Shown one piece after another: positions 48,385 to 57,640 of a DNA stretch of 64,000 nucleotides (positions are counted from its first letter, which is position 1; every line of letters begins with the position of its first letter). The DNA comes from Pycnococcus provasolii (taxonomy: Eukaryota; Chlorophyta; Pseudoscourfieldiophyceae; Pseudoscourfieldiales): positions 1 through 64,000 of the forward strand of contig CP150586.1 in the NCBI GenBank assembly GCA_049487715.1. The letters run 5' to 3'. The translations under genes were made by a program, and so were the position numbers. Below the pieces are notes generated by a model, which had not been told where the DNA came from, did no database searches, and was given only the letters and a program-made list of their open reading frames with translations.

Positions 48385-48623
48385 CTGTGACCCTTGAGTC
48401 ATCGTGTTGATGCACTGTTGGTGGCGATAGCGACGACAACAGCGACAAGAAACGCAAGTGGATTAGTGGAGCCCTCAGCCCCTCACTACGCCAACGATAG
48501 CGTCCTGATAGAGTGATACAACCTGAATGGGCTGAATGGTGAAAGTGAATGATGTGAATGGACGACCGTTGGACAGAATAATAAAGTACACTTGATTACT
48601 GAATGAGGGATCTCAGGTTCAAA
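48385..48623 (-). repeat. Stop-linked 3' element, copy D (longest)
   Basis: On the minus strand the core GATCCCTCATTCAGTAATC (48612-48594) starts 11 bases after the TAA stop of the lipid-kinase gene. It contains, in order, the B-like AGTGTACTTTATTA, the A-like CCAACGGTCGTCCATTCACA / TTCACTTTCACC / CAGCCCATTC, then the C-like AGGTTGTATCACTCTATCAG ... AGTGCATCAACAC / CAAGGGTCACA. It is therefore the fullest copy, and the others look like deletion derivatives. No terminal inverted repeats, poly-A tail or ORF is seen. Confidence 0.92.
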
Positions 48624-50582
48624 TTACAATGTGCCACGACGATGCGCAGCCACCGCCGCATCTGGCGCCTCCGGCGCAACGATGGCACGACACAGTGCAG
48701 GCTTCACCTCCACTAGGGTCGGAGATGCTCTCAACACCTCGCCGTCGAGTGTCAGCCACGTCTTCGTCTTCGCGTCACCATACTCGTCCAGGTCATCCGC
48801 AACCGGCTCGAGGTAGAGAGCATGGCACCTCGTCGTCGCCACGCTGTTCGGGTGCCTTTCGATGTGCTTGCCCTCTCCAAAGTCGAGCATCACGCACACG
48901 CCCTCGCACGGGCCAGCGAGTCCTGTGTACACCAGATGCAGGCACCCGTCACCGAGCAGGGCACTGGGTGCTGCCAAGTCTGTCTGCGAAAGGTACGCCA
49001 TGCTGATTGCCACGCACAGCTGATAATTTCCGGTCGCATCCGCCGTGGGCTTGCAGTCGCTTGGGGGCATCTGAACGTCAAACCAGCCGCTGGGAGGTGG
49101 TCGATCGCGCCCAAGCGCCGTGAAGGAGTCCACCGTGAACGCCTCGTCGAGAAGCGGAGTTGCAATACCGTCGTTCCAGCGACGAGGTTCGGCCAGCGAC
49201 GGAGGCGACGACGTTGGCTGCGACTCCGGCCCAAAGTCGTCGGACAACGACGTTGACGACGACGACGACGACGACGCGGGCATATACGAGATGCGCGCGG
49301 CGTGGGTTTGCCTGCCCAGCAGCTGCCCGAGCGCACCGTACGTGAATCTCGCATCACCCCAGTGGCGCAGGTGCTCTGTTCCAATGTCCGCATTCGCCAC
49401 GAGGCCGTACGCCAGGCCAAGCATTCCAAACCGCTTGATTTCGTGGCGTGGCTGCAGTACAGCGAGCACGTCGAGAGGCACAACAGGGCCATGCAGGGCG
49501 GCGCGCGCGGCACCGACGATGTCCATAATACCACTGCTTGTTGCGAACGCGTTTCCAGATCCCGACGGCACGTGCAACAGCGGAAGTCGGCTCACGGCAC
49601 TGCGCCAGTCGGATCTTGCGCACAGGCCCTGCAGAGCTTCGTGCACCGTTCCATCTCCGCCGACGCAGAGGCACGCGTCGAACGCGCCCGCGTTAAGCTG
49701 CCTTGCGTATATTTCCGCATCCCCCGGCGCCGTGGTTTGGCGTATGTCATACACTGTGGCACCCGCGGCGTACTTTAGAATTGGTGCGAGCACAGCGTCG
49801 TGTGATATGGCGGCGACGCTCTTTCCCGCGAACGGGTTGATGAGAACTAGAAACCGCGACCTTTGCGAGGTGTGCATGCGCCGTATTGCCCGAGTGGTCT
49901 CATCCGCAAGTTGAGCAGCGTCAGCTGGAGTTGAGGCGTCGACGACGAACGGCCCTTTGATTGACAGTTGGAACTTGTTGGGAGATTTCGGAACCTGTTC
50001 AGCACACCACACGTACACGGCTGATAGGGCACCCCCACTTTGACTCTTTTCTCTGTTTTTCAGTGCTTCAGGGAGACGTGTGCAGTCTCTCAGCGCGCGC
50101 GTGTGCGCGCAGATCTGTTCGAAGGAGACGAACGTCAGGCTGGTTGCGCCAAGGACATTGGACGGCGGTATGCGAACTGCTGAGGTTGACGACGAGGTTG
50201 GGCGGCAGCAGCAGCAGCACCAGCACCAGCTCGAGCACGCCGCCTTCTCATGATCGACGTCGTCAGGTTCCCACACAACTCCGTTTGAGGTTGACGTGAG
50301 TGCACCGTTGACTTTCTTGTTCCTTCGAGCAGACTTGACCGTTTCGCTCGGCAGGAGAGCGCACTTGATCATCAGCGTTCGGTCGTCGGCCCCATTCACG
50401 TGTGTTGGCGACCCGTGTGTGGAAGGTTCCTCAACGTGGATCGCGACGGGCGAGTTCATTTCTTGAGGGCGCAGTCTGGATGGCGCGCCGCTCGTTGCGG
50501 CACCACAGTTAGTTTCCTGACGAGGCACGTCAGACGTCTCGGAGGAGGTGTCCTCTGCGAGGAGGTGGTCCTGGGCGGACAT
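48624..50582 (-). CDS. Sphingosine-kinase-like lipid kinase
   Basis: 652 residues from the ATG at 50582 (the frame opens at a GTG further up). A variable N-terminus with a Cys cluster (CSSWCWCCCCC) suits membrane association or palmitoylation. The DAGK catalytic domain starts near 250: FLVLINPFAGKSVA, then the nucleotide motif CLCVGGDGTVHEALQGL and LPLLHVPSGSGNAFATS. C-terminal blocks PLDVLAVLQ, FGMLGLAYGLVANADIGTEHLRHWGDARFTYGAL and GDGCLHLVY fit eukaryotic sphingosine kinases. A Ser-rich insertion (about 470-500) interrupts the lid domain. The substrate (sphingoid base or ceramide) is not settled. A TGTAA overlaps the stop codon. Confidence 0.88.
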   Translation of the reverse strand: MSAQDHLLAEDTSSETSDVPRQETNCGAATSGAPSRLRPQEMNSPVAIHVEEPSTHGSPTHVNGADDRTLMIKCALLPSETVKSARRNKKVNGALTSTSNGVVWEPDDVDHEKAACSSWCWCCCCCRPTSSSTSAVRIPPSNVLGATSLTFVSFEQICAHTRALRDCTRLPEALKNREKSQSGGALSAVYVWCAEQVPKSPNKFQLSIKGPFVVDASTPADAAQLADETTRAIRRMHTSQRSRFLVLINPFAGKSVAAISHDAVLAPILKYAAGATVYDIRQTTAPGDAEIYARQLNAGAFDACLCVGGDGTVHEALQGLCARSDWRSAVSRLPLLHVPSGSGNAFATSSGIMDIVGAARAALHGPVVPLDVLAVLQPRHEIKRFGMLGLAYGLVANADIGTEHLRHWGDARFTYGALGQLLGRQTHAARISYMPASSSSSSSTSLSDDFGPESQPTSSPPSLAEPRRWNDGIATPLLDEAFTVDSFTALGRDRPPPSGWFDVQMPPSDCKPTADATGNYQLCVAISMAYLSQTDLAAPSALLGDGCLHLVYTGLAGPCEGVCVMLDFGEGKHIERHPNSVATTRCHALYLEPVADDLDEYGDAKTKTWLTLDGEVLRASPTLVEVKPALCRAIVAPEAPDAAVAAHRRGTL

Positions 50583-50958
50583 GGAGAGGGGGGAGGGAGA
50601 GGAGGGAACGCAGGCCCGCCCTAGGTAGAGGGGGGGTCCGAAAGAGACGAGTGGGGCCCCCTTGCACAGTTGCACGTGCTCGGGGGAAGTCCAAACCAAA
50701 CCCCCAGTAGTCACTTGATCCTCCCTTTCGCATGGGACCCCTAGGAGAAGAATTCCCTCCCTCCTTCTCGCCGCCTGGGAACGGAGGGGTATCCCCTTCC
50801 CTTCCCCTCCGGCTGTCCGGTGCTCGGGGATGGATAAGGCGTCCTCCTCCTAAACCAACCAAACGAGTGGCCTCCACCAACCTCCCCCTCCTCCTCAGGC
50901 GGCTTGACATCGGCACCTCCTCGCACTCCTCTCGTGAAGCGTGCCGTCTCTAGGGAAC
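50583..50958. promoter_or_regulatory. Divergent promoter region, lipid kinase / plastid L33
   Basis: 376 bases, GC-rich, with pyrimidine runs (CCTCCCTCCTTCTC) and GGGGGAAG-type stretches. No supported ORF; overlapping short ORFs have no recognisable features. Promoter role is inferred. Confidence 0.4.
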
Positions 50959-51323
50959 ATGTTCACCTCCTCTCTCAAACTAAACGCGGCGACGCGCGCG
51001 CCTCAAGTCGGACCCGCGCGACGCATGCCGTCCGTCGTCGCCATGGCGAAGAAGTCCAAGGACGTCAGGCAGGTCATCACGCTCGAGTGCACCGAGCAAA
51101 AGGAATCAGGTGTGCCCGGGATGTCGCGATACACCACGCAGAAAAACCGACGCAACACGCCGGACCGTCTCGAGGTTATGAAGTACAACAAATACATGAA
51201 GGTGCGTCGGCACTTTGTGCAAACAACCTGCTTCGGATAAAATCGAACAACCAGCCATGTGTACTAACCCAACCACAAACATTAACTTAGAAACACACAC
51301 TGCACAGGGAACTCAAGAAGTAA
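50959..51323 (+). CDS. RPL33: Plastid ribosomal protein bL33 (one intron)
   Basis: CDS join(50959..51201, 51291..51323), 91 residues. About 32 residues of transit peptide precede [20 protein letters not shown]; then [28 protein letters not shown]. The 89-base intron (GTGCGT...TTAG, with a TACTAAC branch point) leads to an exon of only 33 bases that supplies the invariant C-terminus [10 protein letters not shown]. Unspliced, the frame reads into a non-homologous tail. The Zn-binding cysteines of bacterial L33 are mostly absent (C- form). bL33 is a large-subunit protein; in many algae it is still plastid-encoded, so a nuclear copy is notable. Confidence 0.92.
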
Positions 51324-51332
51324 AGTTCACGG

Positions 51333-51545
51333 AAGATCACTCATTCAGTAACCGAATAGAGCTTACTTCGTTCAACAGCCGTCCGTTGACACCGACCAGT
51401 CACACGCACCAACCACCCATCCAACGGCAACATTCACTTTGTACTTGGTGTTGGTGATTTCGAGGGTCGATGACGGCGCTCTAAGTTGGCATCGTCGCTT
51501 GTTGTCGCTTGTTGTCGCTGTTGTCGTTGTCTCGTCGTTGTTTTC
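51333..51545 (+). repeat. Stop-linked 3' element, copy E (diverged)
   Basis: The core GATCACTCATTCAGTAACC starts 11 bases after the bL33 stop. Further on, TTCAACAGCCGTCCGTTGAC corresponds to the CCAACGGTCGTCCATTCAC block and a later TTGTCGCTGTTGTCGTTGTC to the CTTGTCGCTGTTGTCGTC block. It is the most diverged copy, but order and position are kept. Confidence 0.7.
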
Positions 51546-51640
51546 GCGAAACAAGGCGTCGTAGCCTTCCGCCCAAAACGATGCACCTTACGAGAGTGAG
51601 CAAGTGCCATGACTTGCCATTGGCGCCGATGAAATCGTGT

Positions 51641-51685
51641 TAGCCCTAACCCTAACCCTAACCCTAACCCTAACCCTAACCCTAA
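51641..51685. repeat. Interstitial telomeric array
   Basis: Seven perfect CCCTAA units after a TAGC lead-in, in the same orientation as the terminal telomere. It lies 51 kb from the end, between bL33 and a broken A+T-rich ORF. Confidence 0.97.
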
Positions 51686-51692
51686 CTAAGGT

Positions 51693-52139
51693 ATGGTAGC
51701 TCCCTGCGGGAGACATTGGCTGATTGGGCAATTTGGGATCCCGGTCGGGCGCTTTTTTTTCCCTATGTTGGAAAAACTAACAACTGGAAACTATGGCGTC
51801 TTGCCACCTGAAAGGGAAAATCCAGCGAAACTTGGTGAACCAAAAACATTGCCGAAAGCCATTCAAATCATCACGAACAAGATGCGCAAGTAAACAAACA
51901 ACGCAAAACGCACGAGCGAGACGATCAAAAAGTACAACGCAAAAAATATCGCAGAAAAAAAGGAAGCGAGTCGCCTGGCGCGAATCGAGGCAATCACGGC
52001 GAACCCTCTCCTGGCGCGTCATTTGATGAGTGAGGAGGAAATGCAAAAGAAATTCGGCACCATCTTGATGACGAAGTACGCGGAAACGGGTACGAACAAC
52101 ACTCTCGCGGAGCTGTGGGCATGTGAAAAGAATGAATGA
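51693..52139 (+). pseudogene. Broken A+T-rich ORF next to the interstitial telomere
   Basis: An ATG eight bases after the array opens a frame of 66 codons to a TAA at 51891. The same frame then continues without stop for 81 codons to the TGA at 52137 (TNNAKRTSETIKKYNAKNIA ... RHLMSEEEMQKKFGTILMTK). Both halves read as real, lysine-rich, charged protein, so this may be one gene broken by a nonsense change, or one in which GTAAAC at the stop is a splice donor. Base composition is richer in A than neighbouring genes. No family recognised. Confidence 0.4.
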
Positions 52140-52215
52140 TCCGTTACAACACAATCAATATGTACCCCTCTTTATTAGCAAGTAGTAGGTAGCAACACGG
52201 TAGACCTTCTTTCTT

Positions 52216-55200
52216 TCAAAGGGCACACTCCGAGCAGCGCACGTACTCCGCGTTGCCAGCCCTCTCGCATGCTTTCGGGAAGCCCAATTCCGACACCCAG
52301 GCGTGCGTCTCCATCTCCTTCGGATCCACCGGAACGAATCCGCTGTCTTTTCCACAGTCCCAGCAGCGGCTCCACTTGCATCCCACGCAGCGGAACACCA
52401 AACCGCCCGCGTCAGATGCATTGCGATTGCATCCGCCGCAGTTGTGCTGCGGGCAGCTCCACCCGGTGCGAAGGCCACCTCCACCCGCGGAGCTTGCATT
52501 CAACAGTGCCGCGCAGCTCGCGCACGCCGCACGGGGGCAACGCGTGCACCCAAGCCACGACGAAGGTGCGGAACGCGCAGCCTTGAGCGTCAAAGCGCCG
52601 CGGTGACGATCCTCCTCGCGACCACTCAAGAGCGTTGCGCAACCTATGCAGTAACGCTCGTGCACATGCCTGTTGCCTCCCTCCGACGCAGCCTTCTTCG
52701 CAGCAATCCGTGCGGCGTGGCGTTGCTCCATCTCTTCGATGTGCTTCGCATCGAGAATGCTCTGCTTCGACACCGCTTGCATTCCAAGGCCGTCGCCGGC
52801 ATCTATCATCACGACTGTCGACATCCTCGATCGCTTTCCCGCCTTCGCGGCAACCTCGGCAACCATCGCGTCCGCGATCGTGCGTTTCGATCCCGCCTCG
52901 CGATCGAACGTTCTACCCTCGAATGTCATAAATGATTTCGGTTCCTTCGCGCCGCTAGCGTTCGCACTCGAATCGGCACTGCGGCTCTTGATCGTCGCCG
53001 CTGTTGTACCGTGAGCCATCTTGCCGCCCGCCTTCGCGGCATTCATGATGTCGTTGACGAAATCTTCCGAGACCACGCGCTTGCCATCGGTAACAGCAGC
53101 GCGCATGGCATCGCTGTCCACCGCCAGCGCGTCTTCCGCGCCCTGCTTGATTGCCGCGATGAGCTCACCCGAGCTTGGCGCGGCACCCTCGCCAGCCGCA
53201 CCATCTCCCTCAAGGATCGCCGAAGCAAGCTTCAGCTTCGCTTCCGCTGCCTGCAGAATGCGTTCTTCGCACGTTCCGCTGGAAACCAATCTAAGCACCG
53301 TCACCGGCGACTTCTGCCCGATGCGATGCGATCGAGCTTGAGCCTGCACGTCGCCTTGCGGGTTCCAGTCGCTGTCCGCCAGAATCACGGTATCAGCCGC
53401 CTGCAGATTGAGGCCGAGGCCACCCGCGCGCGTCGTTACGAGATACGCCACAAACGGCGAGCCCTTCTCGTTGAACCGGCGAGTCTCGTACGCACGCCGA
53501 GCTGCGGGAGTCTGTCCGTCGAGACGCAGGTAGCGGTACTCACGCGACTCGAGAGCTCTCTCGATGACGTTGAGAAAGCCAGTGAACTGCGAAAAGATGA
53601 TGCATTTACGCCCCTGGGCAACCAATCGCGTCAGAACGCCGTCGAGCACCTGCATCTTTCCCGAGCTGAGCCAAATCCTTTCATCCGCCGGCTCATCTGG
53701 ATCCGCGCCGGGCTCCTCGCACGACGGCAGCTGGTACGGGTGGTTCGCCACCTTGCGAAGTTGCATCATGAGGTTATTCAGCTGAGTGAAGCGCGCAGTG
53801 CCTACGTCGTCGCCAGATGTTCCCGCCACGAGCTTCCCGAAGAGTCCGTCAAACTCCAGGACGCGCTTGTAGTAGATGCGCTGCAGCGGCGCGAGGGGAC
53901 ACTCGACGCGCAGCGTGATCAGCGGAGGAAGCTCCGAAGCCAGCACGTCAGCCTTCGTGCGGCGAAGCATGATTGGCTGCAAGACGCCACGAGCGGCGTT
54001 CACGAGTTTTGCATTGTCAGCCTGCACCGCGGCTGTGGACGGGCCTCCCCAGACCTTTTCCGTGTCAAACATCTCCGACGTTGCGAGGACGTCTGGGAAG
54101 AGCAGGTTCAGCAGCGCCCATAGCTCGTGAAGATCGTTCTGAAGTGGTGTGCCCGTGAGCAGGAGTGCGCCAGCCTTGCGCATACGACGAACCGCCATTC
54201 CTGCGAGCGACGCCTCGTTCTTCACGCGCTGCGCCTCGTCGAGCACGACGTAGCGGAAGTGAAATCGATGCGAAAGCCAATTTTGCTCGGCGACCAGCAT
54301 CTCGTACGTGGTGACGACGATGTCGAATGTGGACGGGTCAGCGAGCGCGCTGTGCTTGACGCGATTGCGCTCGGCGAGGTTGCCGTGCAGTGCCACCGCA
54401 CGCAGCGAGGGACACCAGCGAGGAACTTCCGAGAGCCAGGTGGGCATTACGGAGAGCGGCGCGACGACGAGATGCGGGCCACCCTGCAGACGCTCCGCCT
54501 TGAGGTATCCTAGGAAAGAAATCACCTGCAGCGTCTTTCCGAGTCCCATCTCATCGCCTAGCACACCTCCCACGCCACCTGCGTCGTGCTGTGCAACCAT
54601 CCACTGCAATCCGTCGAGCTGGTACTCTCGCATCGACCCCCCGATGCATGCAGGTTGCTTGACAATGGAACGTTGACTGCTGCTTGGCATTGGCGTTGGC
54701 GTTGGCGTTGGGAGAGCGGTGGGCGAAACATGCGTCGTCTGCGCCATGAGCTGGGCGGCGGTGTACGTTTCGACGTCGCCATCGTCAAATGTCACGCTGT
54801 AGGGATACTTCCCTTTCGGCGTCATGGCGGTGATCGTACCCTCGTACCACGCACCGTCCTCGAACTGCTTTTTCAGGCGATCTCCGACGGACAAGGTTCG
54901 TTGTTGAACGGGCGTGGAAGGCATCGTCTGCGCCATGAGCTGGGCGGCGGTGTACGTTTCGACGTCGCCATCGTCAAATGTCACGCTGTAGGGATACTTC
55001 CCTTTCGGCGTCATGGCGGTGATGGTTCCCTCGTACCACCCACCGTCCTCGAACTGCTTTTTCAGGCGATCTCCGACGGACAAGGTTCGTTGTGGCGTTG
55101 AAGGGGTTGGCTGCGAGGCGTTTTTCTCCGCGTTGGCGACGGCCGCGGCAAAGTCGGAGTCGCTGGCGAGCGATCCGGCGGTACGCTTCAATGTCTCGAA

Positions 55201-56364
55201 GATCTTCTCAGCACCGCGTGCCGGCTGAAGTGCGGAGAAGGCATCCCATTTGCTCAGAATCCACGCGGCACGCCGAGGTGCCGCCAATGCCACGCTGCGT
55301 TTGATCTTTTGGTTCGCCGCCTGCTGCATCTCGGAAAGCGTCGTTGATGTCTCGAGACCCGTCTCGCTGTCCACGGCCATTTCAGACCTGCCAAGGAAGC
55401 GATTGCGCTCCGATTCATGCGCGGGCGCAGAATGCGCCTTGCAGAAGGCGACAGGTCCCCAGTACTTTTGCTGGGCTTTTCCACCACGCTCGACGGCAGA
55501 CTCCGGTCTAAAATCGAACGTTGCACCGCGAGAGCGCCCGCACATCGCATGGAATGCTGCATAACATCCTGGGAAGCTGCATTGGAGGGTGCCTCCGCCC
55601 GACTCCCCGCAGACGCCACATCCGAGTTCACGTCGTCGTTGGTCGATGTTTTGGATTGTCACAAATCCAAAGTCGAGATCCAAGCCAGGTGTGTACAGCG
55701 CGCAACAGCCGTGTACGTATGATGGACTGCTGTTTCTGTTTTTTGTGGTGGGAAGCAGAGCCCCCTTGGTGGCTGGGCAGACTTGGCAGAGTGGTGTATT
55801 GGAGTCGATTCCCTTGCGACACGGTTCGCAGAACCAGTCCCCTTCAGGGATGACGTCGACGCCATAGCAGCTTTGGTGCACTGCTACATTGCATCCATCG
55901 CAGAAGATGATGTTGTCATCGTCGGTGAAGTTTTCGCTGAAGCAGACAACGCACTCGTCATCTTTGTTCTCGTCCAGGGAAGGTAGGTAGACGCCAGACG
56001 ACGTTGGCCAGGGCGAGTGTTTGTTGCTTTTCGTTGATGAAGATGGCGATTTGAGGGAGCTGGAGGACATTGTCGCACGAGGCTTGATGGTATTGGCAGC
56101 GAAGGGAGACGGCGTGAGCGGATTAAGGATTGCGTTGGATGACGACGGCTTTGGCGGCGACTTTGGCTTTGGTGTGGTGGTGTCGTCGTTCAACGTCCAC
56201 TTTAGTTTAGACAAGGCCATATTTCTGCGTGGCGGCACGGATGAGGAAGGGTCAACGACGTCATCGCCGCGTCGAGCCTCAGCCTGAGCATTCTCCGCCT
56301 GCGGTGGCAGAGGCGGTCCTCCCATTGCGTGCGGCGTGCGTAGGAAGTTGTTGAGGAAGTCCAT
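52216..56364 (-). CDS. SNF2 chromatin remodeller with PHD-ePHD, tandem Tudor-like repeats and C-terminal zinc finger
   Basis: 1382 residues from the ATG at 56364 (open from a GTG upstream). In order: disordered N-terminus; a PHD finger near 135-185 (CVVCFSENFTDDDNIIFCDGCNVAVHQSCYGV, WFCEPC) and an extended PHD (CQVCP, HGCCALYTPGLDLDFG, CGVCGESGGGTLQC, CYAAFHAMCG) as in JADE/BRPF; two nearly identical Tudor-like units (LSVGDRLKKQFEDG ... VTFDDGDVETYTAAQL); the SNF2 ATPase with GDEMGLGKTLQ and DEAQRVKN; the helicase C domain ending RSHRIGQ; and a terminal cysteine-rich domain (CIGCATLL, CTRCPRAACASC, CPQHNCGGCNRN, FRCVGCKWSRCWDCG) like zf-4CXXC_R1. The ATPase is Snf2/ISWI-like. The readers suggest recruitment to modified histone H3. 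Confidence 0.93.
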   Translation of the reverse strand: MDFLNNFLRTPHAMGGPPLPPQAENAQAEARRGDDVVDPSSSVPPRRNMALSKLKWTLNDDTTTPKPKSPPKPSSSNAILNPLTPSPFAANTIKPRATMSSSSLKSPSSSTKSNKHSPWPTSSGVYLPSLDENKDDECVVCFSENFTDDDNIIFCDGCNVAVHQSCYGVDVIPEGDWFCEPCRKGIDSNTPLCQVCPATKGALLPTTKNRNSSPSYVHGCCALYTPGLDLDFGFVTIQNIDQRRRELGCGVCGESGGGTLQCSFPGCYAAFHAMCGRSRGATFDFRPESAVERGGKAQQKYWGPVAFCKAHSAPAHESERNRFLGRSEMAVDSETGLETSTTLSEMQQAANQKIKRSVALAAPRRAAWILSKWDAFSALQPARGAEKIFETLKRTAGSLASDSDFAAAVANAEKNASQPTPSTPQRTLSVGDRLKKQFEDGGWYEGTITAMTPKGKYPYSVTFDDGDVETYTAAQLMAQTMPSTPVQQRTLSVGDRLKKQFEDGAWYEGTITAMTPKGKYPYSVTFDDGDVETYTAAQLMAQTTHVSPTALPTPTPTPMPSSSQRSIVKQPACIGGSMREYQLDGLQWMVAQHDAGGVGGVLGDEMGLGKTLQVISFLGYLKAERLQGGPHLVVAPLSVMPTWLSEVPRWCPSLRAVALHGNLAERNRVKHSALADPSTFDIVVTTYEMLVAEQNWLSHRFHFRYVVLDEAQRVKNEASLAGMAVRRMRKAGALLLTGTPLQNDLHELWALLNLLFPDVLATSEMFDTEKVWGGPSTAAVQADNAKLVNAARGVLQPIMLRRTKADVLASELPPLITLRVECPLAPLQRIYYKRVLEFDGLFGKLVAGTSGDDVGTARFTQLNNLMMQLRKVANHPYQLPSCEEPGADPDEPADERIWLSSGKMQVLDGVLTRLVAQGRKCIIFSQFTGFLNVIERALESREYRYLRLDGQTPAARRAYETRRFNEKGSPFVAYLVTTRAGGLGLNLQAADTVILADSDWNPQGDVQAQARSHRIGQKSPVTVLRLVSSGTCEERILQAAEAKLKLASAILEGDGAAGEGAAPSSGELIAAIKQGAEDALAVDSDAMRAAVTDGKRVVSEDFVNDIMNAAKAGGKMAHGTTAATIKSRSADSSANASGAKEPKSFMTFEGRTFDREAGSKRTIADAMVAEVAAKAGKRSRMSTVVMIDAGDGLGMQAVSKQSILDAKHIEEMEQRHAARIAAKKAASEGGNRHVHERYCIGCATLLSGREEDRHRGALTLKAARSAPSSWLGCTRCPRAACASCAALLNASSAGGGGLRTGWSCPQHNCGGCNRNASDAGGLVFRCVGCKWSRCWDCGKDSGFVPVDPKEMETHAWVSELGFPKACERAGNAEYVRCSECAL
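54735..55093. repeat. Near-identical 170-bp duplication encoding two Tudor-like units
   Basis: Segments 54735-54904 and 54925-55093 differ at only about three positions over 170 bases (for example GATCGTACC versus GATGGTTCC). Each encodes one Tudor-like unit with FDDGD. Such identity implies a very recent duplication or ongoing gene conversion. Confidence 0.93.
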
Positions 56365-57640
56365 GGCGCACACCTGATCTAGCGTGCGAGGTGATGAAGG
56401 GACGGCGAACGCGTGCTTAGGGGGTGTGCGGGGCGGGGCGTAGACGGTTGGGGCGGGGTTTCGGTTGGCTCCACCAAGGACAGGGTACCCTACTGCCACC
56501 AAGCCCGAGGTGGGTCTTTTGATTGATATTTTCACATCTTCTCCCTTTTCAGATCACCTGAGATGTCCCCCTTCTCAGCCTCTCAGGCGGGGAGGGAGGG
56601 AGGGACCATCTGCCATCTGGAGGGAGGGACCGCCTCTAGTCTATGCAGGTGAAGTCTCGTAGGTTGGTAGTGGTAGAAGTACGAATGGATGGTCCATTGG
56701 CGTGGGATCATCGAGGGCGAACTTCCAACGCTTCGCGTTTCACCCAACGCTCCCGGTACATCATAGTTCTTAACTTCTTATGTAGAGTTACTCGGAGAAG
56801 CCCGGTTCCGGTCTTGGGATTGCGGCTCCTCCCCAACTCCCCAACTCAACTCCCCTCGTTTCCCACCGATGTTGCGCGCTGGAGATAGTGACGACGTCTT
56901 CTTCCCACAATAAAATATATTTGCGCGCGCAGATTATATTTTCAAATTCTGGGTCTGGAGACCATGTGAGGAATGAAAGTGGTTACTTTTATTATTAGGG
57001 CTTAGCTTGCGTAGGCCCCAATAATGGGGGTCTGATGATGGGCGTCTGTGAGACTAACCCCGAACTAGACAATGTATATATGTATTGTTGAGGTTATTAT
57101 TTAGGGATACTTTATTGTTTGGTTACTATTGTAAGGGAACCGTTGGTTGATCACGTGACCGATCACGTGATAAACCCCTAGGGGCTACTCAAATAAACGA
57201 GCGATAGCGGGGTTTGAGCTCTGGCCTGCCGGTGCGTAAACCTAGCGTTTGAGGAGCTCTTGAGATAAGGAGATCAGCGCGACTGTTCCTTAACGGTGAC
57301 TTGGGGGATCCGTCTTTGGTTGGGTTTCTGGGATTTAAATCATGGGCATGAAAGTTAGATGAGGGGGGCTTGGCCTGGCTAAGCCGTATGGTGGGAAGGT
57401 TAGTTTTTGTAAACACCCGGCCCTCCCTCCCAGGTGCCGCCTCCTTGCGAGGTGCCCGAAAGGGCGTCAACTGGTGAGGCAGAGACGATGCGGCAGGGCT
57501 ATAATGTATGTGGCGTATGTCTTCCGTAGCTAGTTTTTCCTTTCCCATCGCATGCCACCATGTCACGGCCGTTGGCGCAACAAAGCAACAAGAACACTTT
57601 CATGAACTATCATCAACAGTTTGACCTTTCGGCACACACC
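56365..57640. other. Intergenic, partly A+T-rich, no gene seen
   Basis: The first part is the upstream region of the remodeller gene. From about 56900 the sequence becomes A+T-rich. At 57148-57172 is a palindromic pair TGATCACGTGA-CC-GATCACGTGAT. A minus-strand ORF at 57189-57566 has no recognisable domain and a composition like its surroundings; I do not call it a gene. Confidence 0.5.

Noticed and set aside
51693-51893. A complete 66-aa gene ending at the TAA 51891
   Set aside because: The same frame stays open for 81 further protein-like codons, so a broken or spliced longer gene is the better reading.
57189-57566. 125-codon minus-strand ORF
   Set aside because: No domain or signal, and composition is like the surrounding noncoding DNA.
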